Source: Lineus longissimus
Lineage: Eukaryota; Nemertea; Pilidiophora; Heteronemertea; Lineidae
DNA length: 64,000 nucleotides
Assembly: GCF_910592395.1 (NCBI RefSeq)
Contig: NC_088319.1
Span: 6,324,001-6,388,000 of the forward strand
Direction: 5' to 3'
Shown: piece by piece, positions 11,683 through 23,400 of the stretch
How positions within the stretch are numbered: the stretch's first letter is position 1
Layout of the letters: every line of letters begins with the position of its first letter
Position numbers and translations under genes: made by a program
Notes under the pieces: generated by a model
What the model was told of the DNA's origin: nothing
The model's database searches: none
Seen by the model: the letters and a program-made list of their open reading frames with translations, nothing else

Positions 11683-12641
11683 AATTGCTAGGAAAGTGAC
11701 AAGAAACTGCTGTAAGTTTTGACATTTGGGGGAGAAAACGTGCATTGTACGTTTAAACTCATAACCATGCTAGTATCTGTTCATGTCAGAACAATTATGC
11801 TAGCTTGCGCTTTTTTCCTCCCGGATTTGGACAGTTTTCGCCAATGGGGACAAAACACTGTTGAGATTGTCGGGTTGTTGTAGTTGACCAGAAAATCTTA
11901 AGAACATATTTTCAAATGGGGTTAAGGAATTTTTGCCTGGGGCAAATTGTGCAAAGCACAAGCATTTTTGCCAAGGTAACATTCAAGCATTGCCCAGGGC
12001 ATGCATGACCAGTTGTTGGAGATGGCAGAAGTGAGGTTATGTGCTATAAAGATAACTATATAACTGTATGCTTTAAATAAGCTTGTGGTTCATGATAAAG
12101 AATAGACAACAACCTGAATGTACTGGGTCATAACCTTCAGATGTTTTAACGAAACAATTTCCCGGGCCCAGTGGCAGTGGGAATCCATATGCATCGAGTA
12201 GGCTGCCATTTGTCCATATTATGCCAAAGCCAAGTCCTGCCCTTGCGAGTCATGTCAGTCCAACCAGTACGCATAGTGCCATGGTGCCACCAAATCGAAA
12301 TCATCCATTCCAATTGCTATGAAACGCAATGCTTTTTAATCACCAAGTATACTGAGCCCACCATCGTTGACAAGGTACAAATTGGACCTTGGACAATCCC
12401 CAATGAACAGAACAGAAAAGTTCATCAGCCCCTCTGAAGAATATGTTTATGTCCGTCAAGCCAGCATCCCATACAGCTAGAGACATTGGAATGGTGCCTC
12501 GCGAACAGCAAGCAACAGCCTGCATATAGCTAGAGATGTTGTCCATGTACTTAGAGACATTGGTTTTGGCCTCTAATGGGTTAATTTCAGAAGAAGAAAA
12601 AAAAGATGGTGTTTTATTGTCATTCCATACATTTCCAACAG
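11683..12641. other. No gene seen
   Basis: Mixed unique-looking sequence. Open frames here (for example 12171..12437) lack family resemblance. It ends in an acceptor-like tract (atttccaacag) opening the next decayed coding stretch. Confidence 0.4.
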
Positions 12642-13286
12642 TTATAAACCCCGAAAATGCAAAATCTACCCATATGGTGAAGTTGCGGCCAAGGAGAAGA
12701 TGAAAAAACTCGCACCCGATCGTCAACCAATGCCTTTCCGATAGAAAGGATGAGATGTGGGAAATCGATGAGAACAATTTTTTCCAACAGCGTGCGTACT
12801 CTCGTTTAAATGTTTTGTTCAGATACGCATTGCAACTAATGCAAACAACATCGAGGATGCAAATCCGATTCGCGTGCCAACGAAGATAAGAGTATGCCTT
12901 GATTGGGCAACGTGGGGTAAACTGAAGCAAAAGATGGAGAAGGGTGTGAACTTTCAATCCGAAAAGCTGCGGTCAAGCTCATTAGCACTGTCAGCAAATG
13001 AATCATTGGCAGGATGTTATTCAAACTCTTCAGAACCGTAAACGGCGGGGAAGTGCGAAGGATGTATCAATAGCTACCCCTGGCCAACGAGACCACAGCT
13101 GAGACAATCATTGTCATTATTCCCGAGGCCGTGAAACTGATCAGACCGTTTGAGTTCACAAAGGATTTGGCTACTGCAGCATGCGAAAATAAACTGGAAG
13201 TGTGTAACCCAATGTATCTCTTGAGGATTGATACTGAAAAGTGGATGGATAATAATCTGCTGATTGCGGAGTTTTTCAAAGAGTGA
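12642..13286 (+). pseudogene. Decayed coding region, unknown protein
   Basis: The plus strand reads as protein in pieces across frame changes. From an acceptor-like ATTTCCAACAG, 'KIYPYGEVAAKEKMKKLAP' runs to a stop near 12740. The next frame gives 'DEMWEIDENNFFQQRAYSR' to about 12885, then a third gives 'WATWGKLKQKMEKGVN'. After another break comes 'AVKLIRPFEFTKDLATAACE' and on to a stop at 13284..13286. Amino-acid makeup is normal for a soluble protein and no family is recognised. Longer minus-strand open frames cover the same bases (12340..12957 and 13067..13369), but their composition looks non-coding and I treat them as shadows. At least three frame disruptions, so not functional as read. 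Confidence 0.45.
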
Positions 13287-13430
13287 GTACGAGTCAATCT
13301 CCTCTCGTCAAACAATCTTGACCTTTTTTTAAACACATCCTTTTCGCCATCCCTCAATAAGTGATACATTGGTCTTTTTGCATTTCTTGGTTAGGTTTGA
13401 TGGTTGTTTTTTTTACTTATTTTAGAATTT

Positions 13431-13859
13431 CCCATTACTTTTACACGGTTTGGAATCATTGTTTTGAACCTTCAACTAGTACAATCCGAATGTTTCAATT
13501 TCTTCGTAGATATTACACTGTTTGAAACTATATACTGGATATCCTCACCTCCAAGACACACAATGCTCGGGATGTACTTCTGTACATTAAAAAAGGCCCA
13601 CGATAGGATGCCTACATGTATCTAGCTGGTATTAGAAACACCCATTCATTTACACGGTTTGGAATCATTGTTTTGAACCTTCAACTAGTACAATCCGAAT
13701 GTTTCAATTTCTTCGTAGATATTACACTGTTTGAAACTATATACTGGATATCCTCACCTCCAAGACACACAATGCTCGGGATGTACTTCTGTACATTAAA
13801 AAAGGCCCACGATAGGAGGCCTAGATGTATCTAGCTGGTATTAGAAACACCCATTCATT
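13431..13859. repeat. 209-bp tandem duplication
   Basis: Two units with start-to-start spacing of 209 bp (the word ttacacggtt at 13441 and 13650). They differ at only a few bases, for example aggatgcctacatg versus aggaggcctagatg, so the duplication is recent. The open frames in each unit (about 72 codons) repeat the same peptide and look incidental. Confidence 0.9.
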
Positions 13860-14142
13860 TGATTGATGGGTCATCGGAAATCAACTAGGCCAATCATGTT
13901 GAGCATTCACTATATAAAAGATTGGTTTTCGTGGCTTGAAGATCGATTGCATCGCGCCAATGAAGTGGAATCCCATTCTGTAATTCAATGGGCATCGACG
14001 ACACGACCTTCATTATTAACCCTTTAAAAGCAACGTATTGGGATGAACAAAAATTGTCATTGTCATTGGGAAATGAAGATCCTCCATACCGAGGACTACA
14101 TGCATTGCTACGAACCGAGCATTGCCACGAACCGATCAAGGC

Positions 14143-15068
14143 ATGGAGGAAGAAGTTATGGAGCCGCAGCCGGCCCCTAAACGCCGTCGACACTATTCAC
14201 TAAATGAAAAGGTCAAACTGACCAGTTTTTGCTATAATGTTTCTTCAATTTTGCTTGAGGTGTTGAAACGTTTAGCATTGAAAATTGCGATGCAACACCG
14301 CTTAATTCGTGCCTTTTGCCTTCTGTATTTTCCGGGCTATTTCCGGAGATGGAAAGAAATTTGTACGACTGGTTTATGATGCAACGTGGTCTAGGTATGC
14401 CCATCGCAGGACGACAGATATCCCACGAGGCATTACGGTTGTACACAGAGTGGTGGGATGACCTTGGGATAGACCGTCAAGCGGTTATTTTGCGTGAGCG
14501 ATTTCACCGCATCTTACGGATGGCGTTTAGGTTTCCTTAAAAGACATGGCATTACATGCCGACGAAAACCAAGGATGACAAGCAACTTCCGGAAAATGCT
14601 GATGAGATGGTGACCAACTTTAGGAATGCATTTCACAACACAGTTCGAGATACCGCACCATCTTTCATTGCAAACCTAGACGAGACATTCGCTCTTTTCG
14701 ACGCATTACCGAATTACACATACGATAAAAAAGGCAATAACCAAGTTAACATAAAGTCATCGCGTGGGAATCCCCGCCTTGGATGTAGCGTAACCATTGG
14801 TATTACCAGCAACAGAAGGAAGATGCCATGCCACATTACCTTTAAAACACCAACAATTGCTGTAGGGGAAGAGTTAAGAGCTAATCCACCGCCAAATGTC
14901 CATATCGCTCACACCGAAACTGGTTTGGTCAGGACTCAAGTCTTGCTGGATCTCATCGAGGAGATTGTAATACCATTTGTTGGGGCTGACGTACCGTATA
15001 TCCATCTGTGGGACAGGGCACGCGTCTTGTCATGTATGCTACTTATACTGTCTAGCGCGCAAACCTAA
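14143..15068 (+). pseudogene. Broken pogo/Tigger-like DDE transposase
   Basis: Homologous to the transposase at 38380..39971. The N-terminus (from ATG 14143) has a basic NLS-like PKRRR. A frame change leads into 'GLFPEMERNLYDWFMMQRG' (14331..14535). The CENP-B-type DNA-binding end 'GFLKRHGIT' is found in another frame near 14530. The catalytic domain runs 14556..15068 with the first Asp in 'NLDETF' and the second in 'HLWD'. The third Asp region (QPLD in the relative) is missing. At least two frameshifts plus truncation; no terminal inverted repeats found. Confidence 0.75.
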
Positions 15069-16144
15069 AGAACAACAATACCAGAGTTATTCTTTCCATT
15101 GTGTTGTATTAATAAAATCGGTTATCAAAATTTCTCGTCAAGAATATTCGTCAAGTTTTTTTGAGTGTAGTAGTTTTTGAAACACCCCGTATAATCCTTG
15201 GGGCACACGTGTCTCTTCACCACTACAAAGGGAACGCTAAGTGTTACCCTTTATTACTCTGTGGTCGATCCATTTCCGCTCTGTTGATCGGGGCTGGTCT
15301 ACTGGCTACTTGCGGGCCGGGCCGGTGCTTTAATACGTCCTCCATAAACCCTTCACCTATTGTACTTCTCAATGTACACTGTGCTAAAACCTGGCTGTAT
15401 TTTGGAGGTGAGGATATCAAGTATGAATATCGAGAGATGTATGCTATTCATACGCTGACTTTGGCAATTAATGATTCAATCAAATGATTTCGTCCATCAC
15501 TAAAGTTAGATAGACCAATTGCAAGGCAATGCATGATTATTGTCGGGGACTTGTAGAAAATACTTGAAACAATTGTTTAACACTGGAGTTGGGGTTTGCC
15601 ACACTCCAAGTTGAAATCAGTGTATTCCGATTGTTTGAAGTATTTTAACGGACTGCTGTCAATCACGGATAGCAACACATCGTTAACGGATAACGAGGCC
15701 CTCTTACACGCGGAGTTGGAGGTGAATAAACCACTGGAGGACACGCCCCCAAAACGATAGTTTGTTTTTTATCTGACGGTTTTCTCATAACGATGATAAT
15801 CCATGAATGGTAAACAAACGCTTCATTCACCCGCCCTACCTGGTCGAGGAAGGATCTCTCTTTCTCTCGGCTCTCTCACCCAGCCGGATCAGTGATTTAC
15901 TAGTCTAACCGTTATTCATGCACGGGGATGGTGCATGCTGGCTAAGTCTGCTAAACGGATTAAAGATAGCCGATATTGCTATATTTATTTCCCCAACTTT
16001 GCAACAATTACGGAGGATTAATATGTTTTTGCCGCTCTTTATTCTCGAATGAAGTTGTTAACCCACATTGGTCACGTGATCAAAACTAATAGTGACATCA
16101 GCATAAATTATGATGAAATACATGCAGTTTGTTTGTAAACAAAC
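15069..16144. other. No gene seen
   Basis: Includes an 'acaccccgtata' word (15182..15193) of a kind common at invertebrate repeat ends, and an open frame (15161..15487) without family resemblance. Confidence 0.35.
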
Positions 16145-16203
16145 CATGCACTATAGATCCCAGCAGGGGGTCGTGGACTACCTGATGGGATCTATAGTGC
16201 ATG
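16145..16203. repeat. Perfect 18-bp inverted repeat (hairpin)
   Basis: Arms CATGCACTATAGATCCCA (16145..16162) and its exact complement (16186..16203), with a 23-nt loop. Just upstream is a near-palindromic gtttgtttgtaaacaaac (16128..16145). Could be a small transposon end or a transcript hairpin; nothing else identifies it. Confidence 0.85.
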
Positions 16204-17351
16204 CTTATCTACTCATGTTTATGCAGGAAGTTGACCTTTTTAGGAACCAGGACAAAGAAATCGTTAAAAATTTAAAGCCTTACACCCTGATTGTCAGTGA
16301 GTACAACGTTTTATTTTGTTCCTCGAGTAAATTTGAATGTATCACATTGGCTATCTCTCATCACATAACCCGACCATGAGACATGTTGCTATGTCAGTAT
16401 GTCTACCACGTGATAATTTGGTCATTGCCATTGAAGTTCTGAGCAGTCGAAAATTGTCCAACTTCCTCAAATTTTGGTGTTTGATGACAGATAGATATGA
16501 AAATGTTTTGCAGTTGACTGATTTCAGAAAATGTTTCTTTGGGTTGTCAATGTCGACAAACTTTTACTTTATCAGCTTTTTGAAGTAACTATTGAAGCAT
16601 TCTCATATCTGTCAAGCGTTTTCAGCACTGATTCATGAAGACATTGATGGCAGGATTTTTGTACCACAATGGTCCACATCATTGAAAGAACAACTGTTTA
16701 TAATGGACCAAATGTATCCATTCCAAAGTCCACCATAGTGCCAGGCAATTCTGGATATCAGGTGTGGCACAAATCACCTGACACCTACCAAGCGCCCACA
16801 CATCAATCTCACAGTATATGCACCAATCCGACTACCCTTTTGCAAGTTATTCCCTTAATCAGTAGGCAGACATAAAGACGGAAAAGGGAAACATACATAC
16901 CCCTACTTAATTTGTTTGGTATGAAAGTTTAAAGTTCATTAGTGGTTAAGAATCGGCCCATGGCCGATGACGGACGACGAACACTGCGGTATTGTAAAGA
17001 CTCCCCTACAGTGAGCCAAAAAGGGAAACCTATATACCTAGAAATAACTATCTTGTTTTTAAATATAGCTTCATGTGGCAGGCGAGTCGGGGATCTAAGA
17101 AAAGGTTCCACTACCAAATTGTATTTGTCTGTCCTCTCTCTTGCATGTGTATCATGACGCTATGCATATTATGAGGAAGTCATAACGATCTACTCTACAA
17201 CTTGGATTTTTACTCTATTTCTTCGGCTGCTGACCTGTTTTAAGCTAAGTGGAGTTCGAGGAACTAAAGGCTTCCCAAGTTATTAAGTAGTCGTGCCTTT
17301 AGTCTTTCTCTGCGATTTTGACTCTTTGCGAGTCGTGCAGTCTAACTTACA
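16204..17351. other. No gene; contains a module-family tail
   Basis: The piece at 16930..17050 ('cactgcggtattgtaaagac', 'aaagggaaacc') matches the tail of repeats at 11220..11280 and 25625..25690. Otherwise nothing recognised. Confidence 0.4.
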
Positions 17352-17805
17352 ATGGCATTATGCCAGGATACTCGTTTTTGTGTCTTAATTTTCGGCCATA
17401 GCTGTATCAGAAGGCTTCAAAAATTTTCTGTTTCTCTATTTTCTTGTTCAACGTTGTTTATCACCCCGATCTGATCATCCTCCAAATCGGCGGCAACGGC
17501 CTATGTAAATCATTTCAGTCTGCAGGCCACTAGGCGAGTATCTTTCTCAGTTTGCGTTTGAGTTGCATCAATTTTGTGAATGTAAAGTTCTGAATTCCTA
17601 AGTGATCCCGGGAGTTCGGTGTCCTGCTGGATACAACGATAAAGTACAATGGTGCAAAAAACGCCTTGCTGAACTAAATTCAGCTTATTTAGACGTGTCG
17701 CTTTGGAAACATAAGGGAAACTGGAATTCGGAGCGGTGGATTTACGATACAGACGGAGTTCACTTTAATGATCTGGGTCGTGTTTATCCACAGCAGACCT
17801 TAATT
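17352..17805 (+). pseudogene. Broken SGNH/GDSL-hydrolase-like sequence
   Basis: Blocks of an SGNH hydrolase fold appear in order but in different frames. Block I is 'VLIFGHSCIRRL' (GHS in place of GDS) after ATG 17352. Block III is 'LIILQIGGNG' near 17475 (GGND changed to GGNG). A middle piece 'GEYLSQFAFELHQFCECK' leads, past a stop near 17600, to 'VIPGVRCPAGYNDKVQWCKK'. Block V is 'DGVHFNDLG', which keeps the catalytic Asp-x-x-His pattern. At least two frameshifts and one stop. Such domains are often found as dispersed copies in marine invertebrate genomes, so this may be transposon cargo; that is inference. Confidence 0.65.
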
Positions 17806-18270
17806 CGGTATGACAATGTTCCTTTTTATTTCAGGTCCTCAGGTCTTGTGCGATCCATATCCTTATTTTCAGCGTGTCTTGAACAGATAGGGGCCGATTG
17901 CTAGTCCTGCACGCTACATATGCCTAAGAAATTTGCCAATTATATTTTTATTTTTATTAGGGAAATATCCGTCCTAAATAATGACAGAAAAGGGTGGTTT
18001 ATTTAAATTTTGTGTCGACATGGTCGAGGTCACGTGACATAAACAAAACAATTATCGCACACACCCGTCCAAAAAAGGCACTTTAAGAAAAACAAGCCTA
18101 TCGGCGTCTTGATTCACAATGTGGTTTGTGAGGAGTGTCATAGTCGTCAACAGTGTAGCTTACGTATTTCGAAGACCAGTGGAATTGGCGGCGTCAAATT
18201 ATTAGTGAAATTTAAAATTTACAAATTACAAATTACAAATCGTTTATTGAAACCGTGTAAAAAGTTACAT
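17806..18270. other. No gene; dispersed repeat R2 fragment
   Basis: Bases 18020..18120 ('ggtcacgtgac', 'aaaaaaggcactttaagaaa', 'acaagcctatcggcgtc') match 24680..24745, and the last words match 62105..62130. Confidence 0.5.
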
Positions 18271-18960
18271 TTTACATAAGATGAAAGTACAATGACCATA
18301 AGCATGATGAATTAAATAACTGGTGTGACATTGTTGTGGATTTGGTGGTGTGCAGCTGGAGGAGTGGACAATGTCACAACCAGGATTCCTACATTATATA
18401 CAGTGGAACCTCCGTTAGAAGACACCTCTCTATTAAAGACAACCTTTCCAATAAGGACACTAGTTTTGGTCCCAAATTGGTTGTTTCCATTCAATTTTGA
18501 CTTCTCTAATCAGTCTTTGGGTGTTCCGAATGCTTGACACATTTCGAACATGTTTTGGTTGGAAACAACCCTACAGTCTTACACTTATGGCTGAATGAAT
18601 GACAGTGCATTTTCGTGTGAGCTCGGTGACGAAATGCTGCGACACTATTCGTCACCAACATGCTTGATGGGTGGTGCCATCTGCACAAAGGACGATGAAT
18701 TAAATAACTGATGTGACATTGTCGCTGCATTTGCAGGTGTCCACATCGAGGAGGAGATGATGTCACTTCATGTACCAGGGTTTGTACTTTCATATACAGT
18801 GGACCTACTTTTTGTGGACACCTTTCTATTGAGGACAACCTCTTTAATAAGGACAGTAGTTTTTGGTTCCAAATTGGTTGTTTCCATTCAACTCGACTTC
18901 TCAGTTTAGGACACCTCTCTGTTAAAACAGCACTTTTCAGTCCCTGGGGCATTTCTGGAA
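18271..18960. repeat. Tandem ~390-bp duplication with pogo-like end words
   Basis: 'gatgaattaaataactg' recurs at about 18307 and 18697, and both units continue through 'acagtgga.cct' and 'ccaaattggttgtttccatt'. The word 'acagtggaacctccgtta' resembles pogo/Tigger terminal repeats, so these may be two halves of a degraded MITE. A 157-codon minus-strand open frame (18506..18979) is spread over this repeat and is not a credible gene. Confidence 0.55.
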
Positions 18961-19790
18961 ATTTCATGCTATAGAGCAATTGGTTCAGCTAAGTGACAAG
19001 AACAGTACTATAAGACGGTTTTAAAAAGTTGAAAATTATTTATTTAAATGACATATGAATGGTTCAGCAGTAATTGGCAGTGTGCATTATGTAATGAAAT
19101 ATGATTTACATAATATAACATTTTTGTGACAAATAGTACAGATGATGGATAAATCGATACAGTGGATAGCAGTTAGAATATGCAATACATGCAATAGCAT
19201 TTGTTTTTATTGAGATTTTGCGAGAACCAAGTGGTATTTTAACAAGATAATAGAAAGCCAATAACACTACAAGAACATGACTTCAATACATTGACATTGT
19301 AGTACTTGGTATACTAAAAATATTCAAAGATGGGTATCTTGAGTTAAAGTACAAGATGTATGAATGAAGGAGGCACTCGGGTAAGAAATGGTGTCGCTAA
19401 TGAAAGATTAGAACAGTCCGTCTCAACCTGCCAAGCTCAGAGCGACATGCGCCTGGTTTTGCTGTGACGGGTCACATATACAAAGTTTACATAAAACAAG
19501 ATTTGTATGTTTATTTAGGAGGAGTACAAAAGTTGTATATAAAATGCCGACTTCATAATGATTTATAGGACACAAAATTTGACATGACAGCATTTTATAA
19601 AATATGAATAATATATAATGAGAATAGTTTTGTAGCACCAATGATTTGAAAATACTGAATTTATTTATTGCATGAATAGAACACAAAAAACAGGATGATT
19701 ACATGATTGTCACATGCGTGAAATATATTGTCATGGATGGGCATTGGGAACAAAAAGAATTGCTGTTATCAGCTGCATTGGTAGCGATTG
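18961..19790. other. No gene seen
   Basis: AT-rich, with no coding exon or recognisable element. Confidence 0.4.
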
Positions 19791-20235
19791 CTTTAGCTGA
19801 TTTTCAGAAACTGACAGGAATGAGAATGTTGATATAGTGTTGAAAAAATATTTTTATGACATACATTGCATTCAAATAACACTAAGAAGTAGACGAGTAC
19901 TAATTTCGCACACTTGAAAATATATGGACATTGACTGTCACTGGTAGTGGTAGTAGAGTAATTACATGCCATCAGCAGCACTAATTCAGACAGTTTTCGC
20001 TGTGCTTCAGTAACTGACTGGAATGACTAAGTTTGATTGTGCTGAAATGATACATAATAACGTACATTGCATAAACAAAATGATTACAAGATTTGTACTG
20101 TCTTGAAATATATGGACAGGGACAGTCACTGGAAGTTTGACATGCCATCAGTTGCATTGCTCCCGACAGTTTTCACTGTGCTTCAGTAACTGACTGGAAT
20201 GACTAAGTTTGATTGTTCTGTATTTGCCTCCATTT
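19791..20235. repeat. ~175-bp imperfect tandem repeats
   Basis: Words 'gctgtgcttcagtaactgac' and 'tgaaatatatggacagggac' recur with start-to-start spacing of about 175 bp; at least two clear units plus a diverged leading one. Confidence 0.65.
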
Positions 20236-21385
20236 GGATTTTGTGAACAAAAGTTACTAACCTTGTGTAACTGAAGTGTCGAATTCGCCTTGGTCGAAAT
20301 GATAATACAGTAAATAAATCTATTGAATGTTGCTGAAAAGAAAACATTTACTACGTTAGAAGCCATGTACATGATAACACCACCACCACCATTATCAACA
20401 TCATCACAAGTCAACTGGGGAATATGTGTGATATTTGTTCAAAACTTGCGTATATGGTATTTGCAGGTCTATTGTATTGTAACATATTTTTCACTTTCAA
20501 AATTAACTTTTTTACTCGAAATTATCAATCGACAATACTAACCGTAAGAAGTGTATGAAATTACAGAAGGCCTTCGTCGAAAAATGTAATGTACTTGTAC
20601 TCATTCGTGTCATTAAACCTGAAAGCAGCACAGCATAACAGTGAAATTACCGTGACATCAATGGATGTCAAACTAACGTAGTGACGTAAATTTGAATTCG
20701 AAGTGCACAATTTCACAATTAAGGTTTTGAACACATTGAGAACTGAAAAACTTCATACAAATGCTTTCACACCAATGATATGATTGTGGCGCTCCTGATG
20801 AGGTATCGCCCTCTGCTAAGCAGCTTTGGTCGTAACTAGGGTAAATGTTTTTTTCAAGTGATATGAGCGATGCAATACCTTAGTTACCACCAGCGCCACG
20901 TAGCAGTCAATGAAGTTGTGCTGGTACCCCATTAACGTCATGCTTCAAATTTGAAGAAATTGATATTACCTTCATCAAGTATGTATTGTAATATTACACC
21001 AGGCCTTTGTCGAAAATGTAGATCTCGAAGTCTAACTGTAATGAAAGAAAACATCAATGTGACAATATGGTCTACTATGTATGAGGGGGAGAACGGGTAT
21101 TTTCGGGACACTGGGATGGGCCGAAAATAACTGTCGGGATTCGGGATACGATAGACACCCTTATTTTAGCGGGATTCGAGACAAGCCGTGTTTTGCGTCA
21201 CGATTTGGCTAAAATTGCGTATTGGGAAACGGGATAAGCCTTTTTTCCTAACGGGACGTCGAAACAGTTACCCCCCCCTTCCCCGTTCCCATTCTCATGA
21301 CATGTAGCATTGTTTGTAGGCCTATCAGTATTGTTACTCACAATCTATTTTTTTGTAATTGATACTGGTAGTATCAATGTGAAAT
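20236..21385. other. No gene; paired repeat words
   Basis: 'aggccttcgtcgaaaaatgta' at 20568 and a close variant at 21002 suggest a diverged duplication with ~435-bp spacing. Nothing else recognised. Confidence 0.35.
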
Positions 21386-22120
21386 ATGCCACACGTTGGG
21401 AGCATGCAAGGCCTAGTACAATACACCATCATCACAATCAAATATTTCAATAATACACTGTCAACGAGAGTGAATGTTCAACCATCAATCACGTGCATTG
21501 TAGTGTATGGTGCTGCTCCCCAATTTCGAGTCATCCCCAATTTCGCGAAAACCCGTTTTTTCCCGTTTTCTCGCGCGTCACTTCGTTTCCAGAGAAGAAA
21601 TTTTCTGATTTTTGATTTTCATTTCGTTCCGCAAAGAAAGCGCCCAAAATGCGTCCTAAACAGGCAATTCTCTAATTACGTTCAAAACACTGGGTCAATA
21701 CCTAGGATCATGCACACGACACAGAAACACAACAATCAGTCGCGCATGCGCAATACCCCGCGAAAATGGGGGAGCCGCTTCGGATTTGTTTTGGTCTGCA
21801 TCGATCTTTCAGTGAGCGATTTCAAGATTAATTCACGCTTAAAACATCCACGCAGCACCCCAGATATTTCGTTATTGATCTCAAATTTCGTAATAAATAA
21901 GCTTTTGCGTGTATGGAATCGCTGGAAGCTAGTAAATCTGCACTTAGTGATAAGACCCGCGAAAACTGGCTCCTACATGATACATCCCCCATCCAATGAC
22001 GGCTTACACGACGAGCACATGGCTGAGCCAATCCATCGCCTATACACTACTTTACAAAAATCGACACCTACTGAAACTTTCACTAATTATTCTCGGAAAT
22101 GTACTTTATCGTTACATTAA
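21386..22120 (+). other. Unusually long open frame (244 codons), coding status unknown
   Basis: An uninterrupted frame from ATG 21386, long for sequence of this base composition. No domain, signal peptide, membrane segment or repeat is seen, and composition is basic and irregular. It overlaps a CpG-containing stretch with an NRF1-type palindrome (GCGCATGCGC, 21742..21751), so the frame may be an accident of promoter or 5' UTR sequence. Confidence 0.2.
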
Positions 22121-22639
22121 TAAATGCACATTCGAATTTCAAAACTACCACTTATTTTTGCCGTGAAACTGACCTGAGTTATCGAAACACCGTTACTGCG
22201 AAAAGAGGAAGAAGCAGGTCCGCATTTATCGAAATATTGCTAAATATAATTGTCAAAATGTCGACCAAATTACCAATTAAATCACAATAAACTTATCAAA
22301 TGTTCACTCATGCCTTTGGGTGAAAAAATACTGATTTTTCAATCATTCTCAATTTTACAAATCACCAATCACAAAAAGAAATAATGATGCAATTACCCAA
22401 ACTAGATGAGATTTGACCACTGGTATAATTCCGCCATCTTGGATATCGGCATCGTCACCACCACTTCAAATTCTAAAGTCTTATTCAGGCCTAATATGTG
22501 TCACCTGCTGTGGTAAAATGGCTTGTTTTATCAATAAATAACAAAATATGATCTTTGTAAATAAAATCGGAGATCTTCTGGTGTGTTTTTATGTGAATTT
22601 AATATGAGGAAGGCTCAGGCCTTGATAGGGAGCTCTTCG

Positions 22640-22830
22640 TTAATAGGGCTGGTGAGCGAGAAGACTCGGTGGGGGGGGGGGGGGGTTATATAGTTAGGAT
22701 GATGCCATCATGGCAGTTTACCGAAGAAGCAGTTGGCTAGCACACAATGTCAATGATTGATGGCGAGTAGTTGGTGGGTGGGAGAGGGGGGATATAGTTA
22801 GGATGATGCCATCATGGCAGTTGACCCAAT
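22640..22830. repeat. 104-bp duplication and poly-G tract
   Basis: 'atatagttaggatgatgcca' occurs at about 22688 and 22792. A G-run of about 15 precedes the first copy. Confidence 0.75.
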
Positions 22831-23219
22831 AGACGCTGTCGCAGTATAGAAAATAAGTGGGGAGAATGTGGGAAACTAAACACAACAGGAGAAGGATAGG
22901 TATTTTTGCCCGGAGATAAGCATAATGATCCCAAGACCCAAGTGTAATTACGATTTATATTCTAATTCAAAAAGACCAACGTCGCCTAGACATACAGTCA
23001 TGCATAGACTGATGTAGCACAACAATGCATGAGACACCCTGTATAACGCAAATTTGAAAAAAATTCACCTCTATGCCTTATAACTTCAAGATTAACACCT
23101 GATCACTTGGTCAAACTTGGTCAGATGTATTCTACAATACAAGAGACATGCTATTCAGAAATGTATTGGTTTGTGTGAGAGTAACGTACTGCCAAGTCTA
23201 CAGCCGCTGGAACAGGGGT

Positions 23220-23400
23220 ATGCATGAAATGACGTCGCGTCATTTTTGGAGGCAGGTAAGCCTGGCCTCCGCACCGGCTTGTGAGACCTGAGGGTAGCGC
23301 GTGCGTTTGAGTTAAGTGCGCATGCGCTTTCTACGGAAAATTAAAATGGCCAGTGTTGTGGACGAGTGGTTTCAGGTTTCACGGTAGGATTTTGACATGG
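23220..23400 (+). promoter_or_regulatory. NRF1-type promoter candidate with possible first exon
   Basis: GCGCATGCGC at 23318..23327 lies ~20 bp upstream of a well-placed start (aaaATGGCC, ATG 23346). The frame codes 'MASVVDEWFQVS' and reaches a possible donor (cacg|GTAGGA, about 23383). A palindromic TGACG/CGTCA pair lies at 23231..23243. Typical of housekeeping promoters, but no downstream exon could be linked. Confidence 0.35.

Noticed and set aside
12340-13369. Minus-strand ORFs of 205 and 100 codons, the first with GPCR-tail-like words
   Set aside because: The plus strand explains these bases better as decayed coding sequence; the minus frames show no consistent domain.
18506-18979. 157-codon minus-strand ORF
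   Set aside because: Spans a ~390-bp tandem duplication with pogo-like end words; reads as repeat translation.
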